Below are positions 43,098-53,879 of a stretch of DNA of 64,000 bases, piece by piece. Below the pieces are notes generated by a model that worked only from the letters and a program-made list of their open reading frames with translations, had not been told where the DNA came from and did not search any database. The translations under genes were made by a program, and so were the position numbers. The stretch's first letter is position 1. Each line of letters starts with the position of its first letter. The DNA lies in contig CM075937.1 in NCBI GenBank assembly GCA_038030265.1, forward strand, positions 1,922,001 to 1,986,000, read 5' to 3'. The DNA is from Corythucha ciliata. Taxonomy: Eukaryota > Arthropoda > Insecta > Hemiptera > Tingidae.

Positions 43098-44246
43098 GTG
43101 AGTAACTTTTATCCCGTTTTGTTTAAATGCTCGATCGTTTTTGTTTTTTTTTTTACGAGGCAAACACTAAAATATTTTTCGGTGCAGTCTTTTAACTCTC
43201 AATTTCAAGACTTTACATTCAAGATTTACCGAAAGCTCTTTAGTCGATGGATTAACTGAGAGTTAGTGGAGGGAGTGGGCAATGGAGCTATAGAGGAAAT
43301 TGTCTAGTTTACTCTCGCTTCTATTGCTTTAGAAGACGCTCCGACGGTGTTTGATAAACTCGAGTGAAGTTCATTGAAACGTAGAAATCAAGCGTTTAGT
43401 ATTAAATTGTGTTAGAATAGCTACGTAATGAGTAGGTTGTGTTGACGTCGTACACACGGCTTCAAAATCACCCGCGTAAGTCCTTCTAGAAACTTTCAAT
43501 AATCGAAAAGAGTAGGCCGGAGGATGTTGAGTGTAGTATTTTGCTTCTTTTTTTTTTCTCGGCATCAATCCAATTTTTCATTTTCAGGCAAAGCTTGCCT
43601 TGGAAAAAACTTCAAGCCTAGAGTAGACCTTAAAACAAAGTGAAGTAGGGGGGCGGGGGGCAGGGCGGAAAAACAGGCTCGTAAACGCGAACAGATCTAT
43701 ACTGAAGGGACAATGCGATAAATTTTGCTGTTTTGCTTCCTATATTTCTACACAAAACCGTGCCAGCCGCGTATCAACTGTGCACATCACTGTTTTTTGG
43801 ATGCAGATTTTGAGTAACCACTGTTATGGTTGTGACCCATGTCACATAATAAGGAGGTGATGGGAGCACAAATACGGGACCATTCGGTTGGCCGGGAAGT
43901 CCAGCTAAAGGCGCCGAAAGGATCTCTGTGTCTCCCAAATACCCTGCCTTAAAAAGGTCATGTCCTGCGACCGAATGAAGGCGGTCGTCGATCATAAGTC
44001 CCGTTTACGATGCAACTAAAAAGAAGAAGGTGCTGACGGCCAAGAAATATAATAAATTTTATTCCTCCTTTTTCTCCCCCCTTTTTTTCCTCCCTTTTTG
44101 AGAAATAAAAATTGAGAATCATTCTTTTCCGATCTCCCGAACCGAGAGCGTCTCCTACCACCCTTTCCATATCTGGTGAGTTTTATAATTTATCCTTATT
44201 CTTTTGGATTGATATAATGAATAAATCTGTCGCCGGCATTTTAATT
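43098..44246 (+). other. intron 4, first part
   Basis: No convincing exon. A CAG at 43585-43587 is followed by an open stretch that soon stops and shows no C2 similarity. Confidence 0.4.
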
Positions 44247-44327
44247 AGTAAATTAATTAAACTGATATTATCCGGACGACGATGGAAGGGCATAGCCCAA
44301 CACGACTCGAGTTTCGAGAAAAAATGG

Positions 44328-44399
44328 CTCTCCGGCGGGATTTGAACCCGCAACCTCTGGATTACCAGTCCAGCACGCTGCCATTTGCGCCACGGAGAC
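44328..44399 (-). tRNA. tRNA-Thr(GGT)-like, left arm
   Basis: Mirror copy of the unit at 44511-44582, with the same cloverleaf, anticodon GGT, genomic CCA and T-run downstream (on the minus strand). See the right-arm copy for the fold. Confidence 0.55.
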
Positions 44400-44510
44400 G
44401 CCTATGGGAGTCGTACTCCGAGGGATAAGCTAAGCCGAACCCCACCGAGAAACAATGGACCTAGGTGGGGTTCGGCTTAGCTTATCCCTCGGAGTACGAC
44501 TCCCATAGGC

Positions 44511-44582
44511 GTCTCCGTGGCGCAAATGGCAGCGTGCTGGACTGGTAATCCAGAGGTTGCGGGTTCAAATCCCGCCGGAGAG
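44511..44582 (+). tRNA. tRNA-Thr(GGT)-like, right arm
   Basis: A 72-nt cloverleaf: acceptor GTCTCCG/CGGAGAG (six pairs, position 1:72 is G:G), D-stem GCGC/GCGT, anticodon stem CTGGA/TCCAG with loop CTGGTAA (anticodon GGT, 44544-44546), T-stem GCGGG/CCCGC. Box A (TGGCGCAAATGG) and box B (GGTTCAAATCC) are good, and TTTTTT follows at 44586. CCA is encoded directly after (44583-44585), unusual for a nuclear tRNA gene. Eukaryotes normally read these codons with AGT, not GGT. It may therefore be a tRNA-derived SINE head, a retro-copied tRNA or a pseudogene rather than a working tRNA. Confidence 0.55.
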
Positions 44583-44759
44583 CCATTTTTTCTCGAAACT
44601 CGAATCGTGTTGGGCTATGCCCTTCCATCGTCGTCCGGATAATATCAGTTTAATTAATTTACTTATTCTTTTAATATTTCATAAAAATCCCTGTTGACCC
44701 CCCTAATTGTATATGTAATAATTCCCTCAAAATTTTGATTATTATATTAAATAATTTGT

Positions 44760-46739
44760 TCAAAAACACGTCCGTTTCGTCCCTTTTTCCTCCTTTGCCC
44801 GGGCCCTTTGTTTCGTCTCCGGGATTTCGGAATAGGTACCTGGCCCAAATATCGGCTCGCTATCGTACCCGGCGCAGAGCTCGTGGACGTACGTTTTGCA
44901 CCGGCAGCACCTTACCATATCCTCTTGGATATCTTCCTGGCAAATGAAACAAAACCACGGCTCCTGAGGCTGCAGGGTTTTGGCAGGAACGGACTTCTGC
45001 AAACCGCTGGGTCCGGGAGCTGGATCTGTTATGCCACTGCGTTGGTGGTGTTGAGACTTCTTCTTCGGAGCGGATTTTTTCTTTTTCTCTGAGGGTTTGG
45101 GTGTCTTGGAGGTCGTTTGTTTCCTTTTCTGTTGTTTGGGGGGAACCTCTGGAGATGTTGAGACAGTCGCAACTGGTGCAGCATCAGCAAATAAGCTCCG
45201 GGTCACTTGAACGCCTTTGTAATTTATAGCCTTCCTGCGAATCTTCTTGCCCGTTTTTACGGTTGGAGTGGTCAATATTGACGAAAATGAAACATTGGTC
45301 GCAGGTGGCTCGTCAGTGGTGACAGGGGGCTGTTCAGGAGTGGAGGTGACTGCAAACATGGGTGTAGATTCTTTGGCAGGATCATCAACACATTCATCAT
45401 CGTCTTCATCAGATGGGAGTTCGGGAAAGTTGGATAAGTCCTCCACATTATGAGCTCTGTAAGGCAAAGTTGGATTGGCCTCAGTGGGGATTGAATCATT
45501 TTGTGGGTCGTCACATGGTGGAGAGGCTTCAGAGGGTTCTGGTCTGTTTTCAGAGATGTCACTTGGTGCAAACATTTCTGGCTTGACGGCATTCCGGTCA
45601 AAGGGATAGATCCCCGTTGCCCTGAATCCTGACATAATGTTCGATGGAGTCATCGCCTTTGGCCAAATGCGGCCGAGAATTTCCCCGAAAACATGTTTGG
45701 TGATTTTCCTATCACCCTTCCTCTCCCAGAAGCGCAGCACTTCATCATCCCAGTATGATTCGAATGGTTTGAAACATGAGACATCCATCGGTTGAAGTGC
45801 ATGTGTGGTATTGCTCGGTAAGCAGTACAGAATTATGTCATTTGCCTCAGCTGCATCAACGATGTTGGCATCCAAATGCGAGGAAGCACCATCGAAAATC
45901 AACAACACTTTTCCAGCTGGCTTGAACTTTGCAAAGTGTTCTATCCAAGCGATGAAGGCCACAGTTGTCATTGAGCCCTTCTTTGTCATGATTATTTTGG
46001 AGCCAACAGGCATGCCTAACTCCCAGTCAGGATGCAGCCGCTGTCCCTTGAAGATAACCAGTGGGGGAATAGCCTGCCCTATGGCGTTGGCACATGCGAC
46101 TATGGACACGTTCTCTCCATGTTCGGGGGCAATAATATGCACGTTTCGTCTTCCTTTCTTTGCCAAAACTTGCTGGGCGTGATGGAGAGTTAGGCGACAC
46201 CCCTTCTCATCAATGTTGAATATCTTTTACGGCTGGTCAAGAAGCCCGTTGTCTTCCATCGTTTTATGAAGACTGTCAAAGTGATCCCTTACAATGAATC
46301 GATTCAACTTCTGAGCTCGAGCTGGATTGAGGTTTTGAGCTTTCCTCCTCGCAATATCACGATGTCGTCCCAGAAAAAGACGAAGCCATTTTCTACCAGC
46401 CAGTAAATCATTGCTGGAAAACGGATGTTTCAGACCTTTCATGTTAACGAATGTGAATACTGACCTCCTCAAACACTTGGCGGTTGATGGCATCCCCACG
46501 TCAGCAAGCCTATGAATCCTTCGTACCAATTCTGCTTCATCAGATTCAGGTATGATTGGGGCTCTCCCCAATTTTGCTTTGTCGGTTAATCCTTTTTCCC
46601 GAAGTCTTCTTAGAGTGCGTCTAGGGACACCAAATGTCGAACTAGCTTTGTACGACGACATTCCTGTATTCATGGCTGTTATTGCGTCTGCCAGTTGTGC
46701 CTGGGTCCAGAGCCCTCTTTTCTTGTGAACCGGAGCCAT
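44760..46739 (-). pseudogene. pogo/Tigger-type DDE transposase with one nonsense codon
   Basis: From a likely ATG at 46739 (MAPVHKKRGLWTQAQL) one frame runs to 44760 with a single TAA at 46227-46229, about 660 codons. Pipsqueak-type helix-turn-helix (SSYKASSTFGVPRRTLRRL), CENP-B-like DNA-binding region (DLLAGRKWLRLFLGRH), then the DDE_1 core: FNIDEKG (D), LLIFDGASSHLD (D), THALQPMDVSCFKPF (D). A Ser/Pro/Lys-rich linker leads to a C-terminal zinc finger, CFICQEDIQEDMVRCCRC with H-x-x-C after it, PHD-like. Apart from the stop codon it looks fully preserved. I did not identify matching terminal repeats. Confidence 0.82.
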
Positions 46740-46799
46740 CTGCACCAGAAAAGTGTCAACAACAGTGAATGTCACATTAAGGAAAGGAAAAATGACCAA

Positions 46800-47620
46800 T
46801 TGCTCAGAGAAACGAACTCTTATTTTGATTAATCACCTTCCAAATGACAAAAAACTGAGGGTGTCCCAATATGGCCTACGATGGAATCGTGTAGGGCATA
46901 TTAGGGCATCCGTTCGTTTTCACGAAAATGCATCATACCCTCGTGAATAAGTGAAATGCTGACAACAACCTAGTGATATCCTTAAAGTAGAGATCCAGGC
47001 CTTTCAGAATCATCAACATTTTTTTCAATATCTCAAATATTTCGTGAACAAGAACCTTCAGAACTTACCTCAAAAAATGCAACGTGACTCTCCGAAGTTG
47101 ATTATTCCTCCTTCTACAATCAACTGTTCGTTACCTCCCCCAACCATCTCTTGTTTTGAGGTCCAGTCTAGATATAGAACAGGATGCTAACTCTTTTTGC
47201 CCTCCAACTCCCGCCTTAATATGAAATTTCAGCACTAGGCCATATTAAGACCTAGGCCATATTTGAGCCAGGTCTTAGTTTTAGTCTGTTCGTCACATGG
47301 TGGAGTTTTGCTTCAATTCTTGCTTGCAATTCGTTTGTTCTCCCACCATCACTCCTCTTTGTGAGGAGGAGCAGTGGCGTAGGTAGGAAATTTGTCCTGG
47401 GGGGGGGGAGGGATCAGATTGAAATCTCGTAAGTGCGAGGGGAGGGGGGTAATTTCACATTTTAGTCATCATTCCACCCAGACAGCACACTCTTGAATCT
47501 GGACATCTTGCTGGCCTCATCATAGCCTCAATCTCTCAGTTAAGGGCGATTTTTGGACTCTAACCGAAAATTAGCGGTATATATATGGCGCTACATATTA
47601 TGGATTAGCGCTATAGTATA
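46800..47620. other. non-coding flank
   Basis: Contains AATATGGCCTA and GGCCATATTA motifs (about 46870, 46910, 47250) that could be terminal or subterminal repeats of the pogo element. This is not proven because no partner was found left of 44760. Poly-G run near 47400. Confidence 0.3.
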
Positions 47621-48562
47621 TATGGTCCTTTCTTGTAAGCACGATGATGGTCGCAATTTTTGACTAAGGGCAACCAAATTTGGCCTAAAAATCAATAGCG
47701 TGAATATCTCGGACGAGTTCGTAATCCAGCCAAATCGGTCCACGGGATGGGCGTGAAAGCGGGGGTTGAATTCTTGTAAAATTCGCTCATCAACGGCTGT
47801 TGCTGCGATGGCCCCTCAAATTGACTCGAGCAATGAGCAATGGATGCGCTTTCGATTAAGACCCATGTGAACCGCAAATCCGTTGATTTGGCGGGAAGGT
47901 TCTCGGCGGAGGGGAGCTATGTATTAAGTTAATGCTATGCCTCACTTGACCATCCAATTACCAAAAAATTCCATCGACATTGTATTTTGAGCAGTCTGTT
48001 TCATTTTATTTGCCTACATCCTGATAAGTCTCCAGTGAAAAATCCTAAGATGGGCCAAAAAGGGAGAACAAAAAATAAAAAAAAGTTTGTTTTAGATTCG
48101 AACCCAGGCACTTGGTAATGGTGAAATCGCGACATACCGTTTAACCTAATGTAGCTTATCTGAAAATTAACGTAATCTAAAAAGTTTTGTTCCGACAGCA
48201 GCCTGTCGGGAAAAGTGCATTTCATTCATGCGACAATCGACTCAAACCCCATAAGTTTGAATGATATCAATCAATTATGAATGAAATTTAGGCCGTGGTA
48301 GAAAGTGAAAATCATAAAAATTTACTGCAGGCCCTTTTTTGGCACCAACTCGGCGGGAACAAAATGATGAAAATGATATGTGTACACCATACCACAGTGA
48401 ACAGAGTAGGATGGGTTGCCTATACGATTGGAAGGGCCTAAATTACATTCATAATCTATTGATATCATTCAAACTTATGAGGTTTGAGTCGATTGTCGCA
48501 TGAATGAAATGCACTTTTCCCAACAAGCTGCTGTCGGAACAAAACTTTTTTTTTTTTCTTCT
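47621..48562. repeat. 0.95-kb dispersed repeat, copy 1
   Basis: Same order of sequence as 61632-62615 throughout. The left half (about 47621-48180) includes, on the minus strand, a tRNA-like module with box B GGGTTCGAATC and the phrase GATTTCACCATT, reminiscent of tRNA-Glu(TTC). The right third (48183-48545) is a palindromic unit with arms of about 110 bp beginning GTTTTGTTCCGACAGCAGCC. Confidence 0.75.
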
Positions 48563-49900
48563 TTTCCATTTATTACATGTTGCAACTGCTATATGTATAT
48601 GTATAGAAATGAGAATTAAATAACATCTAGCAACTTCACTTTCACATTTTGCACAGTTTGTGGCTTCACTACACTTATAATGTAGCTACCAAGTCAAGGG
48701 GTTTGGTCTTTTTTAGCCGTCGAAGGTCTCCTGTATCCAGCAAGACGAGTGCCTCAACATTAGGGTGTTTGTGGAGACTTTTTTCGTGCTCCGCTGCGCT
48801 TTTTTGATAGCTTCTGCCATCGTTTCAATTTGCAGGTCAAGCCCTCGTACATACCAGAGCGCATTTGTTATCATTCTCAAAACTTTGTTTTGAAAAGTTT
48901 GCATGACTTTGACATTGCTTTTCTTGGTGCAGCCCCAAAGCTGACACCCGTAGGCCCAGGTCGGCTTCAGAACTTGCCGGTATAGCAGGAGCTTGTTGGC
49001 CATCGAGAGCTCAGAATGCTTCCCGAGCAGCCACTACATTTTTCTGAGCTTGGTGTTTCTTTTTGACGTGAGGCTTCCACCGGAGTTTAGCATCCAGCGT
49101 CATGCCTAGGTAATTCGCCGTGTTTGCAATTAGTATTATTTTCTCATTGAGTTGCACGGGGATTGGGCTGGCCTTGCGATTTGTAAAGTTTACATGAACA
49201 GATTTCTCCTCGTTGAGTTTTATTCTCCACTTTTTTGTCCTGGTGTTTAATTCTTCTACCGCGGTTTGCATTTTGCCAGTAGCCTCTTCAACATCATTTC
49301 CGACTGCAAGAAGAGCTGTGTCGTCGGCAAACGTTGCAATGATTGAGTCCTCTCTCACGGGTAGGTCACTCGTGTACAATAGGTAAAGCACTGGTCCAAG
49401 GACGCTTCCTTGAGGTACTCCAACCGAAATTTTACGCAACCGCGAATATTCACCCTCGTGTTTCACTTGGAAGTGTCTACCGCATAAATAAGATTTCAGA
49501 ATTTCGTAGAATTTTTTCGGAAGGAGTTTATTCAACTTGAACTCAAGACCCTTGTTCCAAACTTAATCAAACGCTTGAGCTACGTTCAAAAAGACAGCCG
49601 AACAGAATTTCTTTTCTTTCAGAGTAGACTCCACAGCATTCACTATCCGATGGACCTGATCTATTTTGGAATGTTGTTCTCTGAATCCAAACTGATGGGA
49701 TGGTATGATTCGTTTTTCTTCTAGAATAGGCCTTAGTCTTTTCAGGAGGAGTTTCTCAAAAAGTTTCGAGACTGTAGGGAGAAGTAAAATGGGTCGATAC
49801 GACTTCACTTCATTTAGCTGGCTTTCCCGGCTTCGCTATCATTATAACTTCAGCTACTTTCCATTGCCGGGGGACGTACTTGAGGCGTAAGGCTGCGTTG
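48563..49900 (-). pseudogene. Jockey-type LINE, 5'-truncated
   Basis: Minus strand: RT fingers/palm start (SYRPILLLPTVSKLFEKLLL, 49808-49563), an in-frame interruption near 49560, GVPQGSVLGPVLYLLYTSDLP and FADDTALLAVG (49535-49011), then YGCQLWGCTKKSN and LRMITNALWYVRGLDLQI (49003-48713). At least two frame interruptions. The T-rich stretch at 48547-48562 on the plus strand may be its poly-A tail or belong to the adjacent repeat. No endonuclease part is present. Confidence 0.8.
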
Positions 49901-49946
49901 ATTAAATACAGTAGCTTCCCAAGTCCCCTTTCGGGCTGTTATCAAG

Positions 49947-50699
49947 TCATAGCCGGGGGATTTTTTCGTACAGGATGTCGGTCGTGAATTGCGAAACGAA
50001 ATCGAGGTGGCGAAATTGTCGAGGTGTCGCTTTTTCGGGGTTTTGGTGGAAGGCGTAGACTAAAGGGCGATGATCTGTGTAGATGACGATTTCACTACCT
50101 TCGAGCATGTAACGGAAGTCTTTGACTGCAGCGTAAATAGCGAGGAGTTCTCGATCGTACGTACTGTAACGAGTCTCTGTTGGGGTTAACTTTCTTGAAA
50201 AGAATGCAATAGGTTGGGGAGAATCACCGACGTTTTGTTGAAGGGTAGCGCCTACAGCGATGTCGGAGGCGTCGACTAGTAGGCTGAGGGGTGAATTGTG
50301 GTGAGGGTGAGCCAAGAGTGTTGCTTCGACGAGGCTGTTGACGCAGGCATCGTACGACGCGGTCAACTCGGGAGTCCAGTGGATCGAAGCATCCTTTTTT
50401 GTCGAGTTTTTTATGAGGTTGCCGAGAAATTTGCGTAGAGTGCGAACGGTTGATGGTTTTTCCGCTTTGGTTAGTGCTTCAACGCGATCAGGGAGAGGTG
50501 AAGTTCCATCTGCTGAGATGCGGTAGCCGAGAAAGTTTACGGAGGAAGCACCGAGGGTACATTTGCTGGGATTGAGCGACAAACCATACTCTTGAAGACG
50601 AGCGAAAACGATTCGTAGATGTTTTTCGTGTTCGTCAAGTGATGTCGACGAGATGAGGAGGTCGTCGATGTAGCAGAGCCGAACGTATAAATCCCGCAA
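49947..50699 (-). pseudogene. RT/RNase H fragment of a CsRn1-like gypsy
   Basis: Starts at the RT active site block (LCYIDDLLISS), continues with NPSKCTLGASSVNFLGY, then LLVDASDIAVGATLQQ and the RNase H YSTYDRELLAIYAAVKDF and IYTDHRPLVYAF, and breaks at 49947 next to the LINE. The tether between RT and RNase H lacks about 30 residues. No stop codon inside. The upstream protease and RT fingers are replaced by the tandem array 50701-51336. Confidence 0.8.
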
Positions 50700-50700
50700 G

Positions 50701-51336
50701 TTGGCGGCACAGATGATGTATTTTCTTATAAATACCTACATGTTTTGCTGGGCTAAAAAAACGAAAATGTGGGCTAAGCAAACGTAAACAAACGATGTTC
50801 TGTCCGAATATGTAACGAAACAAACGATTAGGGTCATGTGTGTCGTTGCGTGAAGTTGGCGGCACACATGATGTATTTTCTTATAAATACCTACATGTTT
50901 TGCTGGGCTAAACAAACGAAAATTTGGGCTAAACAAACGTAAATTTGGGCTAAACAAACGTAAACAAACGATGTTCTGTCCGAATATGTAGCGAAACAAA
51001 CGATTGAGGTCATGTGTGTGCTGTTGCGTGAAGTTGGCGGCACACATGATGTATTTTCTTATAAATACATGTTTTGCTGGGCTAAACAAACGAAAATTTG
51101 GGCTAAACAAACGTAAACAAACGATGTTCTGCCCGAATATGTGACGAAACAAACGATTGGGGTCATGTGTGCCGTTGCGTGAAGTTGGCGGCACACATTC
51201 TGTTTTTTAAAAAATTGTATTTTGCAGGGCTAAATAAACGAAAATTTGGGCTAAACAAACGTAAACAAACGGTAAACAAACGGTAAACAAACGAATGGCG
51301 CCATTTTCGTCATGTTTAGTGATATGTGTGCCGCCA
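50701..51336. repeat. four-unit tandem array bounded by inverted GGCGGCACACAT
   Basis: Units start at 50701, 50856, 51034 and 51185 (155, 178, 151 and 152 bp) and share TTGGCGGCAC, ATGTATTTTCTTATAAATAC, TTTGCTGGGCTAAA, AACAAACGATGTTCTG and GGTCATGTGTG. Shorter GGGCTAAACAAACG repeats lie inside. The array opens with GGCGGCACA and closes with its complement TGTGTGCCGCC, as if a MITE with such ends had been internally amplified. It sits between gag and RT of one gypsy element. Confidence 0.8.
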
Positions 51337-51784
51337 GGTTCACGTGCATCTGCCAATTTATCGAGATTTCCTTCGCTGACTGCTAGGATGGTCTGAATGC
51401 TGTGAGGCAGCCGCTGAAGCCAAAGAGTTTTGAGTAGGTCGTCAGATACCGAGTTGTTGGCTAAATGTCGCACGGCACGAAGAAGTTGCGTTGGGCGTTG
51501 GTCGCCAAGTTCGAGGTCTGTGAGGAGTCGTTTTATGCGTAAGTAGTAATGGCGTCGAACATTTGTACTTCCGGCGGCGAGTTGATACTGTCACTGACTT
51601 GTTCCATGACGTCCTGGTCGAGGTTGCCGACGACGTGGTTAAACTTGGTGTCGTCGGATGTGATGCCAGCGAGCCGGAAGTTGGCTTCGACTTGGCGTAG
51701 CCATAAATCGGGTCGATTACGCCAGAATGGAGGAACTTTGACTGCGACGCGTCCGATGACTTCGTTTTGGGGCTCGTTGTTCAT
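51337..51784 (-). pseudogene. gag of the CsRn1-like gypsy
   Basis: The ATG at 51784 (MNNEPQNEV) is followed by VKVPPFWRNRPDLWLRQVEA and FNHVVGNLDQDVMEQV, then after a +1 shift near 51545 LLTDLELGDQRPTQLLRA and LKTLWLQRLPHSIQTILAV, ending LADA at the array edge. This is the well-known Gag pattern of arthropod CsRn1-type gypsy elements. The primer-binding site upstream supports it. Confidence 0.8.
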
Positions 51785-51801
51785 GGTAAACAGAGATTTG
51801 G

Positions 51802-51814
51802 GTCGGGGTCACCA
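51802..51814 (-). other. primer-binding site, tRNA-Trp type
   Basis: The minus strand reads TGGTGACCCCGAC, complementary to the 3' end of tRNA-Trp, the primer reported for CsRn1-clade elements. The LTR should start just right of it (from about 51816), but its far end is not resolved because no second copy is present. Confidence 0.65.
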
Positions 51815-51959
51815 GATATAAGATGCAGGTCGTTCTTATATGACAAAAGTTATTTTTTCGTGTTTCACACCAAAAACTGATTGTTTATTAAAAACATATT
51901 TTTTACATTATTTACAATATTAGGAAAATGGAGGGACGATGTTGTCCGGTCGCCACAGA

Positions 51960-52385
51960 CTCAATTTAAGCTGCAAATTAGCAATTTTTTCCATTTTTAA
52001 CTGAGAATTAGCACTTTTCCCAAATTAACGTTTTTCTTAATTTTGGCTGTGCTAGTTGATGATTTTTTCAATTTTTGCCGCGAATTAGTGATTTTATTCA
52101 TTTTGTATCCGCGAATTAACGTTTTTCCACAACTTTATATCTGCTAGTTGCAAACTAGCCTGCAACTTCAGAGCGTTTTGTGCTAATTTTGCGACCATCA
52201 GCATCCTATTCCCTTTTTCATACGCGAATGTGCGATTTTACGCCATTTCAGTTGTGAATTTGTCATTTTTGTCCAATTTAACCTGAAAGCGAATTATATT
52301 TGTCAATGTTATAGCGTGTTTTCTCAACTTTAACCGTGGGGTTTGCGTTGATTTCCACAATTTGTTTGTAGAATGGCCTCCAGCC
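51960..52385. repeat. minisatellite-like arm, inverted relative to 53880-55365
   Basis: About 30-bp degenerate units of the type GCGAATTAGTGATTTTTTCA. The stretch near 52345-52385 (AGAATGGCCTCC) is the reverse complement of sequence near 54220, so the two repeat blocks face each other. Confidence 0.55.
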
Positions 52386-53879
52386 GGGAAAACAACAGGA
52401 AACATTGTGGATTTCTGAATCTCGTCTCATCCCCTTCATATTAGGAATTTGAGCTCAGTCGGCTCTACGATTAAAATTGCATTCTTATTTATTTCAGGAA
52501 TTTTTCAAGAGAATTTTCATTAAAAGGGTAATTACATGGAAAGAAATTAATTACTTGAAAATTCTCTTTCGAAAAGAAGATCTCCAGCTTATTGAAGCCC
52601 TAGGTCTCATATTCTCTCCCGAACCAGTTTTTCCTCTCTTCTTCTTTCTATTCATTCATGTTTTTTATAACGAGCGAACAATTAATTATACGAACAATAC
52701 CAAACTCCAACAAACAAAGTAGCGATGCCGTGTTATCGAAGGGGTGGGCTAAAGAATTTCCTTCTCCGCGAAAGCCGAAAAAGAAATTTACAAAATAAAG
52801 TAAACTCCTAACAGTATAAGTAACTAAACAGTTACTTTCTCGAAGTCTGAAAGAATCTTACAACATTGCTTTTAAAGGCTTTAAAACTTACATTACATAA
52901 AGTTTATTAGATGAAGTTTTCCAAAGCATTGTATACCCTCTTTTTCGTCATCAAATTCTGGAAATAAAATTAAGAAGCTTATTGTTAAAAAGAGTCAGCG
53001 TTATGATGGTGGTTGTGGGGGGGGGGGAGTCTAAGTCAAAGTTTCAAATAAAGAGAATTTCTAAAAGTTTCTTGTTTATTACGGGTGTGAGGGGGGTATA
53101 TCGTGTTGTTGGAAGAGAGAAGTCAACTGCCATAAAGAGGAAGCGAATAAGATTGCGATCTTGGGACTTTTACATTGGGAAAAGTCGTCGCCTTAAGGAA
53201 TTCTTTGAAAAAAAAAAAAAAAAAAAAAGAAAGAGCTGACGGGGATAAATAAGAAAGGAAACGAATATGTCTGGAACATCTCATCCTCCCCCCCATCCCT
53301 TTCACTAAATGTTTCAATCGTGTTCTGAAAGAGAGGGGAGGGAGCTTCAGGAAAGTCATTGATAACAGTCTATTCCTGTTGAAATTCATGGCCACAGAAC
53401 CGCTGACACCAAACAGAATTAGAAAAATGTAATATATAAAAAAAAAGGAGAAGCCGTTGATTTACTGGCAACGAGTTGGACGAAATTTAACTTCAATAAC
53501 GGCACACCATCTGGCTCTCAGAGGAGATTGCTGGAGACTGGGTGGTTAACTCGCTCCGAAAGCGTTAAAAATTGCCAGTAAGGCAATTAAAGGCAAAACG
53601 TTTTCGCCCTTTTTTTTTCAACTGTAGAGGGACTACTAAAAATAACATTACAATCAAACAGGCTGCGATAGAAACGAAAGCCACAGTTTTTCCTTCATCT
53701 TTACAGTTGAAGAGGAGTTCTTCAGAGAAGTAGCAATTTACACTTTTTTTTTGTCTCTCTCCCTTTCCAACCAACCAACAATAAAGTAATTTTAATGACG
53801 CACAAAAACTGGTTCTAATCTTGGTTTTGTGAACTGCAATAGAGTCGTAAACCTACTCCACTCCATCAAGTTGATTATG
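52386..53879. other. interval between inverted minisatellite arms
   Basis: No recognisable gene. A 24-nt poly-A is near 53208 and poly-G near 53018. Confidence 0.3.

Larger units (their letters stand above)
44247..44663. repeat. near-perfect 417-bp palindrome with two tRNA-like genes
   Basis: Arms 44247-44446 and 44464-44663 (200 bp each, essentially identical; one clear mismatch at about 44306) with a 17-nt spacer. Each arm carries the same tRNA-like unit, arranged head to head. Near identity over 200 bp suggests a recent inverted duplication or ongoing gene conversion. Confidence 0.92.

Noticed and set aside
43588..43640. Possible exon 5 of unc-13-4A after TTTTCAG
   Set aside because: Phase would fit, but it lacks the expected aromatic-SDPY motif and hits a stop after about 18 codons.
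50736..51194. 152-codon repetitive open frame
   Set aside because: It reads through the tandem array; the repeated peptide only reflects DNA repetition.
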